From: Ichthyophonus hoferi
Lineage: Eukaryota > Opisthokonta > Ichthyosporea > Ichthyophonida > Ichthyophonidae
Direction of reading: 5' to 3'
DNA length: 30,009 nt
Assembly (NCBI GenBank): GCA_002751075.1
Contig: NAOQ01000013.1
Location: 324,171 to 354,179, forward strand
The notes under the pieces are model-generated. The model had not been told where the DNA came from. It did not search any database and was given only the letters and a program-made list of their open reading frames with translations. Below are positions 10,113 to 19,626 of this stretch, piece by piece. The translations under genes and the position numbers were made by a program. Position 1 is the first letter of the stretch. Each line of letters starts with the position of its first letter.

Positions 10113-10906
10113 AGTTATGTGTTTACGTTTAAATTAATCATCTTGGGTGATTTTCTGAGTAACGTAACAGTCTCGTATGCCTTATCGGATTCAATTATGC
10201 TATATAGAATTATTTGATTGGAGATATAGGCTCATAAACCCAATTTGGCGGTATGATATTTATATATAGATAAATATAATTAGATTAGTCCTTTGTTTTG
10301 ACTCCGGCTTAGTAATGGGAATTAATTATAGATCCAATTAATTAGTTTTCACTTTATGTGACATACCGATTAGCGAGCATCGCCATAGCGCCGCACTGTC
10401 TGATTAGTAGTTAATTTTACCCAAATATTGCAGTGCACTAAATCTGATTGGTTATTTACTTTTAAACCTGCCCCCAAATGTTCTATTTTATTGGTTAGAT
10501 TTATTTCAAGACTTAGAAATATGTGGGGCGTCGTAAGCTGATGGGTCAGGACGATGATGGGGAAATATACAACACTAACTTGGGTTACAAACAAGGATTG
10601 AAAAATATAATAAACATATTTCCGCCTGAGTTTTAATATGACTAAGAATAGAGTATCTCTGAAACGTAATACTAAGCACACTATTCTTTTGACACTGCGT
10701 ATCATCCATCGGTCATCGAGGACGGCCAGGAAGACAAGAGTAGCCAGAACTTCAGATCCCCAAGATTCGGATCAACAGAAAGATTTCGTAGCAGTATCGA
10801 CAAGAAAAGCGTTCCCTTTCCCCGATATATCTTACCCGACCAATTCATCTTCATCTTCAGGTGGTAAAGAGGACTTAAGCGAGATTGACTAGAAAACGTC
10901 TGACAG
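10113..10906 (+). repeat. 5' LTR of the Copia fossil
   Basis: It matches 13274-13822 in order and orientation. Shared blocks include GATTGGAGATATAG, TTAGATTAGTC, CCGGCTTAGTA, ATGTGGGGCGTCGTAA and GAGTTTTAATATGAC. The start is set where homology begins and the end at the shared GACAG, so both edges are approximate. Confidence 0.75.
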
Positions 10907-13273
10907 GGTTACTAAGGCCCAACAGGCTAGCACCGCTTACACTGCTTCAACAGCTGCGCCCACATCGAAATTTGCTCCTCCTCGTGTAAAGACTGGGCCA
11001 AAGCCTACCCAACCGTCTACTGCAAAAGAACCTAACAGCAAGCCAATATTTAGCCACAATACCGCAAATAGGGCAGCGCCAATGCAAGGCGAGAACGTTA
11101 ATAGGGGATAAGCTAATGCATCGTTCAGTCAAGATTTTTGAATGCAGTCAGCCCCGACAACAAACGAGCAACATATTTTCCACGCAGGTAATGAAGGAAC
11201 ACCGTCATACACAGAATGGTATGAGGCCATTATTGCATATATGTCAGTCTCCTCCGAATGTCTCCATACACTGAATACTCCTCCTACCCCGGTAGACCTA
11301 CTATATCCAGAGACCTTCACACTAGCAGAAGCCCTGACGAGGTTCTATCTACAACTGTTAATTGCGCCAACACAACGCATTGTGTAAGGATGAACATTTC
11401 TCCTATTTTCTTATACTATTTGCATGGGGATAAAGGTGGCATTTGACAGTAAGCAGATTCCAATTAACGCTAAGCCTCAACTCAATGAGATAGGGGGCAC
11501 GTTCTTAGGACGGTTGCAAGGACTCAACAACCGAAGACAGGTTCAGATTGAATTCTAAATCATAATCAACTACTTGTAAAAGCGGTAGAAATTATGTAAA
11601 AAACAATAAATCTACAACGAGACGTAAAACCATTCGTATCAATCAACACACTTTGGAAAAGGAACTCTTCAGCAATGCTCAGAGTACCTAAATTTTAAGG
11701 AAAATCTTCATAAGCAAAGAATTCTACTACCTTTCATTCAATTCATGAGGTGGTCAATCACTCCAAAGCATGAGGTCGGATACACTATCCAGGCCATTAC
11801 ATGTGACATATGTCAAGGTCTACACAAAATCAGACAATGTCCCATAGTCAAACGCATAATTAAAATAACGGTCGAATCCGAGAAAAAAGTCTGTAAAGAG
11901 AAGTCAGACGTGCGATTAAAATCTGGGCAATCCAAAGAAACTTTAATAAAAAAAAATCTGAACGTTCATACTTTAGAAAAGATAATGTGTCATACGTGGC
12001 CACCGGCTGTAACAACTCGTTCCCTCCCACTAAAACCAATAAACAAAAAAACATTTCATAGATAATAGGTCATCAGACACCTGCATTTCCGTCGAGAGGA
12101 TTTCATCAACTTCACATCAGAGAATTTCAGCATTGACTGGGGGAATGGTAAAACCAGTCCAGCTCTGGGATCGGGAAGCATTCTTTTACTTACCAAGGTA
12201 AGTCTACGGGCACGTACAAGCACTCTGAAAAATGTATTGTACGCGCCTGATCTTAAAATTAATCTATTTACTATCAACTCTTTAAGAGGAAGAGGAATAG
12301 AAACAATGTTCAAGGACGGTCATGTCTACATTATCAACAACAATGAAATCATATTTTAAGGATATGCTATTGACAACAACGTCTATCATTTAAATGCTAC
12401 TATCATTAGTCCAAGACAGAAGCCAAGAAACAGGGTTCCGGCTATTATTGAAAAGATCGCCTTTAAACCAGGGGAAAATTCAAGGATTTTTAAGAAGAAG
12501 GACTCGACCATTAAGGGGAATTTTCAACGTTGTCGGGGATTTGACCGTCAAGCAGGCCTCATCTGACTAGAAGGTAATTGTCGCGAAGAAAACCATTACC
12601 ACTAATAGAGCCTTTATTTCATGTCAGATTCTACATTCCTGATTTATGCATTTAAGTGCAGGAGCTATGGTGAAAGCCCTCGTACTTTGCGACACAAAGG
12701 CAGAAGGATCTGGCATCTAGATTGCAAAGCTTGCAATTACTCAAAGGTAAAGATCATTCCGTTCCCAGAACGAACGGACAAGGCAACTAGAGTACTCCAA
12801 CAAGTTCACTCGGACCTAGCTAGTCCTTTGAAGAAATCAAATTCTGGATATAAATATATTTTCACATTCACAGACCAGTACTTTCATTTTGTGACTGTGT
12901 TCCTCCTCAAGAAGTTGAAAGCATTCCAATGTTTTAAGGAATACCCTGATTATGCTAAGAGTAAGCATGGTGGTATCACCCTAACTACTTTAATGACAAA
13001 TAATGGTTCTGAGTAGGTTAACTCGGAATTCAACAATTATCTTTAGAAAAATGGGATTATTCATCAGACAACCCTACCTAACCATTCCCAACAAAATAGA
13101 ATAGGTGAACGTCTTAACCAAACGCTTGTTACTATTGTACGAAGTACCTTGATAGAAAGCAGTCTATCAGGAGGATATTAGGACGAGACTGTAAGAGCTG
13201 CGGTTTTTACACGAGTATGTTCTCTACTAGCTATGAATAACTATAAAGGTATACAGAAACGTAGGGAGAGTGA

Positions 13274-13822
13274 TGTTAATGTGTTCGCGTTTAAATTAAT
13301 TATCTGATTGGAGATATAGACTCATAAATACAATTAGATTAGTCTATTGATTGGACCCCGGCTTAGTAGTGGGAATTAACTATCATCGCCATTGCTCCCC
13401 CGCACTATCTGATTAGTTAATTTGCCTCAATGTACAAAATCTGATTAATTATTTACTTCTAAGCCCCAATGCTCTATTTTGGTGGCTAGATCTATTTCAA
13501 GACTTTGAAATATGTGGGGCGTCGTAAATTAACGGGTCAGGACGACGGTAGGGAAAACATAATTACACCCGAGTTTTAATATGACTAAGAATCGAGTATA
13601 TCTGAAACGTAATACTAAGCGCATTATTTTTTTTTGACAGTGTACCATCCATTGGTCATCGAGGACGGCAAAGAATACAAGAGTAGCCATCTCTTCAGAT
13701 CCACAGGAAGATTTTGTCGACAAGGAAAGCGTTTCCGTTCCCCGATATATCTTACACAGCCACGTCATCTTCAGGTAATGAAAAGGGCTTTAAGCGAGAT
13801 TGACGAGAAAAACCTCCGACAG
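13274..13822 (+). repeat. 3' LTR of the Copia fossil
   Basis: It begins TGTTAATGTG, a typical Copia LTR start, and ends near GACAG by comparison with the 5' copy. I could not identify a target-site duplication. Confidence 0.75.
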
Positions 13823-14110
13823 TACTAAATGTTATAATATGTAGCGATAATCAATCATATAAGTATATAACTACATATGCCACCCACAACCTTGGTTAAA
13901 ATAAGTCAAAATATTTCTTTTTATTTTCATATCTTTTAAGATGCATGCTACCAGAGCTAAATTAGTATAGACGATCTCAAATTTTCTCTTGGTATAAGAA
14001 AATATATTGCGGCAATAAAGTCTCAACAAAAATATCATCATATATAAAAAAATTAAAATTGCACGCTATTGGCTAACAACACTATGTAGGAACCAGAAAA
14101 ACAGGCTCAA
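13823..14110. other. AT-rich spacer with no gene seen
   Basis: It lies between the 3' LTR and the stop of the beta-helix gene and presumably holds that gene's 3' untranslated region. No clear AATAAA is present on the minus strand. Confidence 0.5.
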
Positions 14111-15466
14111 TCAAGCCTTTTTTGGAGCCTCCCTGGGATCGGGCTTTTCTGTCGAGTCATCATTTGGGGCATTGGCAGCATTATCTATATTATTAGTGAT
14201 AGTTAAGGTTTCGCCAGTGTACTGATCCCTACGAGCATATATAATACCCCTAACTAGGGACTGGTTAATGCGAATAATTACATCTGGGGTATGATCAGTA
14301 ACGTGATTGCCCTTAAGAACAGATCCTGCAACAATCACAACCTTAGCTCCGCCTCTGAAAGCTGGAAACACCTTGCCTGTGGCCGTGTCTTTTCTAGCAG
14401 AAAGACTGTCCCAAATGGAGCCACCTTTTTTGCAAGAATTGTCAACGAATGTGCCGCTGAGACTTATAAGACCGTGTCCTAGAACCTTGTTATTGGCAAA
14501 AACACCACCGCGATCGGCATCCACATGGTTTCCAATAAAGGTAGAATTACGAACGAGGAACTTGCCATGAATATACTCAGTCCACATGGCACCACCGCGA
14601 GAACCCCAACCAAACTCGGTGGCATTGTTATTACGGAACACGCAGTTATTAACGGTTGTAACTGTATTCTTGCTAATGGTTCCGAGGAATACAGCACCGC
14701 CTCCAGGGGCATGATTTTCCTCCATTGTAACTCCATCCATATGGAAGTTATGTCCCAACCAGTTAATCATGAATCCACCACCCTGTCCGTGATACCAAAG
14801 AGAACGATTACGGAGGAACTTTGTATTTCTTATAACCGTAACGCCCTGAGTAGCCTGAATCCAGATAGCTCCGCCGCCTTCCCAACGCAGTGGTACGTAG
14901 CGGTGATTTATATTGTCGCTGAATTCGGAATTTTCAATTAGAAGAGCACTTGACACGGCAATGAACATAGCCGCACCTCCACGGTCTAGAGTGGCAAAGT
15001 TTTTGAAAGTGCAATCCTTTACGGTCAAATTGAGTCTGTAATTATTAGGGGGACCTGAAGGATACTCAGCGGTTCCAGCTGAAATGGAACGGAGAGCGCT
15101 TGCCATTCCATCACCAATACGACCGAAATTAATGTTTTGTAGCACAATGACTTGGTCATGACCAGTAACACGGAGCATACCTCCTTCCGGAAGGTTCATG
15201 GAAGCATCCATTCTAGGTCCTGGGGTTCCATGGCCAATAAATTCCAGATTAATGCTGACCGGAATCTCGTCGTAGACAACAATATCGTCATATATATTGA
15301 TAATGTCATTATTTTGAGCGGCAGCAATAGCCTTATCAAGTGTGTAAAAGCAAGTCCCATCATTAACCTGAATGGGGCAATAGCAGTCTGGCCAAACAAG
15401 GGCTGCACCACTAACAAGGGCTGCTGTACAGCCCAAAAAGGCTGCGAGCGCGAAAGAACGAGTCAT
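14111..15466 (-). CDS. Secreted right-handed beta-helix protein (Pmp-like GGA/FxxN repeats)
   Basis: A single 451-residue open frame without introns. Residues 1-20 are a clear signal peptide (MTRSFALAAFLGCTAALVSG), followed by a cysteine cluster (C28, C30, C39). Residues about 45-110 resemble the opening of pectin-lyase-fold proteins, with a polar AAQNNDIINIYDDI strand. Residues 150-350 carry imperfect coils with GGA-type turns (about 163, 199, 229, 256, 291, 320) and FxxN motifs (FSDN 182, FLRN 217, FRNN 277, FIGN 310, FVDN 340). This is the pattern of polymorphic outer membrane proteins and eukaryotic parallel beta-helix surface proteins. The tail (430-451) is polar and charged. No lyase or hydrolase active site is evident, so adhesion or surface display is the likeliest role. 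GC is near 50 percent against about 30 percent around it. The start is the first ATG and is directly followed by the signal peptide. Confidence 0.88.
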   Translation of the reverse strand: MTRSFALAAFLGCTAALVSGAALVWPDCYCPIQVNDGTCFYTLDKAIAAAQNNDIINIYDDIVVYDEIPVSINLEFIGHGTPGPRMDASMNLPEGGMLRVTGHDQVIVLQNINFGRIGDGMASALRSISAGTAEYPSGPPNNYRLNLTVKDCTFKNFATLDRGGAAMFIAVSSALLIENSEFSDNINHRYVPLRWEGGGAIWIQATQGVTVIRNTKFLRNRSLWYHGQGGGFMINWLGHNFHMDGVTMEENHAPGGGAVFLGTISKNTVTTVNNCVFRNNNATEFGWGSRGGAMWTEYIHGKFLVRNSTFIGNHVDADRGGVFANNKVLGHGLISLSGTFVDNSCKKGGSIWDSLSARKDTATGKVFPAFRGGAKVVIVAGSVLKGNHVTDHTPDVIIRINQSLVRGIIYARRDQYTGETLTITNNIDNAANAPNDDSTEKPDPREAPKKA

Positions 15467-15567
15467 CGTTTAAAAAAAAATAGTAAAATTTTGACACGAA
15501 TTAATCTATTGAACAAAACAAATAATAAATACAATGTAAGAAATGTAGTGGTAAATTTAGCGATCGG

Positions 15568-15579
15568 CATTATATATGC
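15568..15579 (-). promoter_or_regulatory. TATA-like element upstream of the beta-helix gene
   Basis: The minus strand reads GCATATATAATG about 105 bases upstream of the ATG. It is a plausible TATA box, but such strings are common in this AT-rich DNA. Confidence 0.25.
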
Positions 15580-16290
15580 ATTTTACGTATCTGCGGCATT
15601 ATGAACTAGTTCTTCAGATTCACTGGTCTACAAACTCCTGAGATAGCCAATTATAATTCGCTAAAAATAGATTACTATTTGGCAAAAAACACGCTATTTC
15701 ATTATTACTATTGGTCTAATGCAAGTGCACAAGAGTTAACAACTAATAAAATTCACATATTACAAACCTTTGAAAACTGATCCAGACAAAATTATAAAAT
15801 TTTAAATTTTGTTTCTTAATTTTTTTATTTAGTACTATATTAAAAAATATTAATATAACATTTTGTTGTGTTATTAATTTTTTTAAAAAGTACAATTTTC
15901 TTATGAAAATATCTAACCTATTATTACCAGAGATTTCGGTAATGGCCAATAAGATGGTTGGTCAAACCGCAAACCACTGATTGGAGTTTCTTAAAATCAA
16001 ATCAATCGGAAATCCAGATTAGACTGAAATAAAATATATTAGGAACAATATGACACTGCAATTTCGTTCTCGTTTAAAACTATTTTTCTTATACATACTT
16101 TTTTTCTTCTCTCGGGGGCGATATCCCGAACCCCTGCTTTTCTATTTAAAAATGTAAGATTTTCTAATCATATTTTAAAACCTAAACCCTAATTTTTCCA
16201 CTATATCATTCAGAGACAATATACTCTAAGCCAAACATGTTGATACTGCTATTTATATCTATTGATTTGAATAGTTAGAATCTTGGCGAT
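15580..16290. other. AT-rich intergenic stretch with no gene seen
   Basis: It contains only poly-A/T runs and stop-rich frames. The 68-codon minus-strand frame at 15743-15949 is low-complexity Ile/Asn/Lys/Phe and not convincing. Confidence 0.5.
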
Positions 16291-16900
16291 GAAGGTCATG
16301 TCTTCACACACGTTTTCTTGACGGCGCTCTTGCCTCCACATGTGCTCTGCCAGAGAGCTGTCAAACTTTCTGGGGGCTATCCCGTATGACTCTTTTTTTT
16401 TGTCTCTCTCGAAATTCTCTTAATTCCCTGTGTGTGAATCAAATGATGATCTCGTGAGACCAATTAAAACAATGATTTATGATTTATCTTAGAGCGCATA
16501 ATGCCCAAGTTGAACATGGCACCCGTATCGTAGGCGGGCCAGGATTCGAACGTAATAATGCATCCTGGGGCAATGTGTTTCTCTATTTTCTGCTAAAAGT
16601 GTCGCTTTTTTGCAATTTGAGACGGCGACCACAAATCGTCTTCCTGTGTACCTCTCAATGTCACCGAAAATCTATTGTTGGGATCGCGCAAGCCTACAAA
16701 CATTGTTCTTACGCGTACACCAGTGACTCTTGCCTATTCAACTATGGCTTCTCAAATCTTAGAAAAAGGGCACAATTTTCTGTAATCCAAGACATCCTTC
16801 AGTTGGGTATTGAGCTCTAGCTGTGTGTTCCTACGAACTTTATGAACCAATGAAAAGGCAGTTCGCAGCCTTCTGGAAATGTTCCTTTGCGAGCATGACT
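16290..16900. other. GC-richer island with broken coding-like frames, unknown origin
   Basis: Base composition rises above the flanks. A plus-strand frame at 16479-16817 is open for 113 codons (GTRIVGGPGFERNNASWGNV). Another plus frame gives TNIVLTRTPVTLAYSTMASQ. The minus strand gives IERYTGRRFVVAVSNCKKAT. Because several frames look half-coding I cannot choose a strand. It may be a decayed gene or transposable element. Confidence 0.35.
16540..16567. repeat. Small inverted repeat
   Basis: CCAGGAT and ATCCTGG form perfect 7-base arms around a 14-base loop inside the GC-richer island. Confidence 0.4.
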
Positions 16901-18846
16901 ATGAAAGCTGCAAATCCAATTGTGTTTTGTTTTATTCGTTTTTCCATCCGCCATTCCAATATTTCTCTTACTTTTACTTAAGAACTCCGGCTTTCATTGG
17001 CATCTATATATACTTCTTCTTTCATATATATATATATATTTATATAGATTCTTTCTTTTTTCTCATGCTATGCTGTATCATGTAAGGCTTTTTATTTTTC
17101 ATTGTACTCATAAGATGACCAAGGCTCCACAAGCGTCGTGAAACAAAAACTCCATGCCTCCTTTAAAAAAACCAGTGCTTCCTCTTCCGTGCATGAAAGT
17201 CTAGGCACATTAAATTTTTTGTTTTCAATTATTTTTATTTTCATGAAGAACAAATATGTGGTGGCAAATAACTATTTCACGACCATTAAAATTTAATTTG
17301 CCTGCCTCGATATTTTCGGCTAAATAATTCGCCTATTTTTAAAAGTCGCAATCTTATTGGAGGACTTCAAATTGGAAGATTTTTGATTACAAAACACACG
17401 ATCCCATATCTCCGAAGGTTGCACCAATGAGCGCCACGAGCAACTGGAATAAGGACTGAAATTCTACCCGAACAATACATGCATCACAACCATACATGTA
17501 TTTATTATTTTTATTATAGGGTCTATTTTTCCACACATAAATAAGTTAACAGGTAGAGGAGTTATCTTAGTAATTTTATTAGACCAATTGTTATCAGTAG
17601 AAAACGTAATATACTTAGTTCTCTTACAAGTACGATGAACTAGGTCAGGCTATGAATCAATCAGGAACCAATTCTAACATAGTGCATAGAATGCTTTGAT
17701 ATCTTGAATTAAACGCTTGGCCTGTTAATCGTTATTGGCTTAAAAGAAAGCTAGCAATGCTAGTATTCTTTATGGTTCTAAATATTGCCATATAGTCTAG
17801 TACAGGCATAGGTTGTGTAAAATTGAAAAGTATTACGTTTGTGCACAGAACATGAGTTAGATTAGAAATATCGCGCTACCTAGTGTATAGGTCTAGTTAA
17901 TTAGTAGTAGTGACCTTTACGCAAAGCTCATTACTTTAGCAGTGCAGCACGTATTATAGGATATGTTTATCGTGCTTAAAACGTTATCACTTACACAGGC
18001 ACGTAATAATTTTTCGGAAGTTTATCTCGGATATTTCATTTTAATGCCCATAAACAGTAATAAATATTAGGAAATCAATCCAGTTTTAAGTTAAACTTTA
18101 AAGTATAATAAGAAGTATTTTGTACATATTGGTTCAACCCCATACTGGTGCATGGCCATAACTCAAGTGACAGAATATAGTCAGAGGTGCTAAGATTGCA
18201 TAGGAATATCCTCTTGCAAATTGAAAATAAGCTACGCCAGCAAGATAGCAAAACCAGAGTCAAAATATGGTAAGAAACAAGTATAAAAGAAAAAAGAAAA
18301 AAACATAATAAATGCCCTCGTCGCAGACATTTACGACGCCCCTCGGAGGCTGGGGGTGGGGTGGTGAATAATCAAGCTAAAAAGATCGCACACAAATCTT
18401 GGAGCAACAAACATTTATTAAAATAAAACCACATCTAACTTTACGAAGCGAACAATAACTTTTAATACTATGCTGATCTAATTAATTATTACTGTGTTCT
18501 GATAGTATATAAATTACTATATTTTAAAAACATGATTATTTCTGAGATAGATTGGGAACTCTTTATTTTGTAGTGATGCCGAATAAAAGCTATACGATTT
18601 TTATCCTAAATTCTCTACTTACAATAGTCAACTCCCACCTATAACCTGGATGAAATAATTACTACATAGCTAATATCAAAAAATATCTTACAGGCTTATG
18701 TCTCAAAAGTGCAAATGAGTATATTGGTGGTATAAGTTGGCCCTATAGATCCGACGTCAGGAACCACGCATATATGTTAAGTGAAAGACCGTCCATAGAT
18801 CCAATAATCAATAATGGCACGTCACTAGTACTCCAACGTCATATAG
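16901..18846. other. Long non-coding stretch
   Basis: No frame of more than about 75 codons looks like protein. It holds a TA tract near 17025-17045, a hairpin at about 17745-17776 and a G-rich block at 18345-18372. No RNA gene was recognised. Confidence 0.5.
17745..17776. repeat. Inverted repeat (hairpin) around GCTAGC/GCTAG
   Basis: Arms AGAAAGCTAGCA and TGCTAGTATTCT are near-perfect inverted copies with almost no loop, in otherwise featureless DNA. Confidence 0.4.
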
Positions 18847-19245
18847 GTTGAAACATATGCAATCCGTTACAACAACTCCTTGTTTATTTATATTAAAATA
18901 TATCAATGTATCTTGTTTATTGTTTATAATTAATTAAATAGTAAAGATTATTTATCAAACCTACGCAATAAGGATTCAGATTCCGATTAACTCCTATATA
19001 CTGTTTGATATGAATTGAGTCTCACCACATCCCATATATTTATAATGATATAAATTAAACATTGTGTGGTTGAGACAAGGCTTCTAGCATTTTTTTTACA
19101 CTGTAGTCTATAGTTGGCTAGCTGACCTGCGACATTGTCAGGGCAACGGCTTGGAATAAAGATATGGTATGTTTGCTTTATATTTTTACCGTTTCAACAA
19201 TATATACTGTGGCTATTGACTTTGACTTCAAAAGAATACTTCTTA
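18847..19245. repeat. Diverged dispersed repeat, copy A
   Basis: It aligns in the same orientation with 25373-25775. Shared blocks include ATGCAATCCGTTACAA against ATGTAATCCGTTGCAA, TTATCAAACCTACG against CTATCAAGCTTACG, and GATATGGTATGTTTGC against GGCAGAGTATGTTTAC. Identity is roughly 70 percent by eye. There is no coding content and no clear terminal repeats. Confidence 0.6.
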
Positions 19246-19626
19246 TTTTATTTTATTATCTTTTTTTTTTCAGTCTGGGGGTTCAAGTACTATATTGGTT
19301 GGTTATAATCCTCATAAATCCACCATATGAGTATTTAATTTCATCTCAAAACAGCATGGGTTTGAACCATAACAAACGTAATAATTTACCTTAATTAATA
19401 AAACTGTCTATGTACTGTGTGGTCTTACTAATCATCTGTTTTATATTTTTTATTTTTACACAGACATGTATTGGCATCTAACAATAGATGCTGAAATTAA
19501 GTATTTATAAATTATCTTAAATAAATCAAAATTGTTTCCTTTCTTACTATCCAAACCAAGATAGTATCACTAAACCATGTACTTCTATCTCAACTTAACT
19601 TTCTAATGGAATTAGCTGCCCTTATT
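19246..19626. other. Spacer downstream of the GDSL gene, no gene seen
   Basis: It begins with a poly-T run and is stop-rich on both strands. It probably holds the 3' untranslated region of the GDSL gene. Confidence 0.5.

Larger units (their letters stand above)
10113..13825 (+). mobile_element. Broken Ty1/Copia-type LTR retrotransposon fossil
   Basis: Two direct repeats (about 10113-10906 and 13274-13822) flank an internal region of about 2.4 kb. Recognisable parts on the plus strand are a Gag-like segment with a CCHC-type knuckle near 11790, a protease/pre-integrase stretch near 12190-12430 of the Copia type (TLKNVLYAPDLKINL) and an integrase core at about 12620-13240 (HSDLASPLKKSNSGYKYIFT). 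The Gag-before-integrase order and the pre-integrase signature point to Copia rather than Gypsy. Many breaks (more than ten) show it is long dead. LTR divergence of roughly 15-25 percent by eye means an old insertion. Confidence 0.85.

Noticed and set aside
10638-10892. Open frame read as the start of Gag
   Set aside because: It lies within the sequence shared by both LTRs, so it is more simply part of the LTR.
14525-15604. Plus-strand open frames of 138 and 150 codons over the beta-helix gene
   Set aside because: They lie antisense to a convincing signal-peptide protein and arise from its GC-rich codon pattern; no recognisable domains.
15743-15949. Minus-strand frame of 68 codons
   Set aside because: Composition is that of random AT-rich DNA, and no supporting neighbour, motif or splice site was seen.
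16540-16556. tRNA T-loop-like string (GTTCGAATCC on the minus strand)
   Set aside because: The flanks do not form a T-stem or an acceptor stem, so it is not a tRNA.
18310-18372. Possible reverse-oriented LTR scrap (ACGACGCCCC resembles the LTR core GGGGCGTCGT) next to a G-rich block
   Set aside because: Only about 14 bases match well and similarity does not extend clearly either side; the G-rich run is too irregular for a confident quadruplex.
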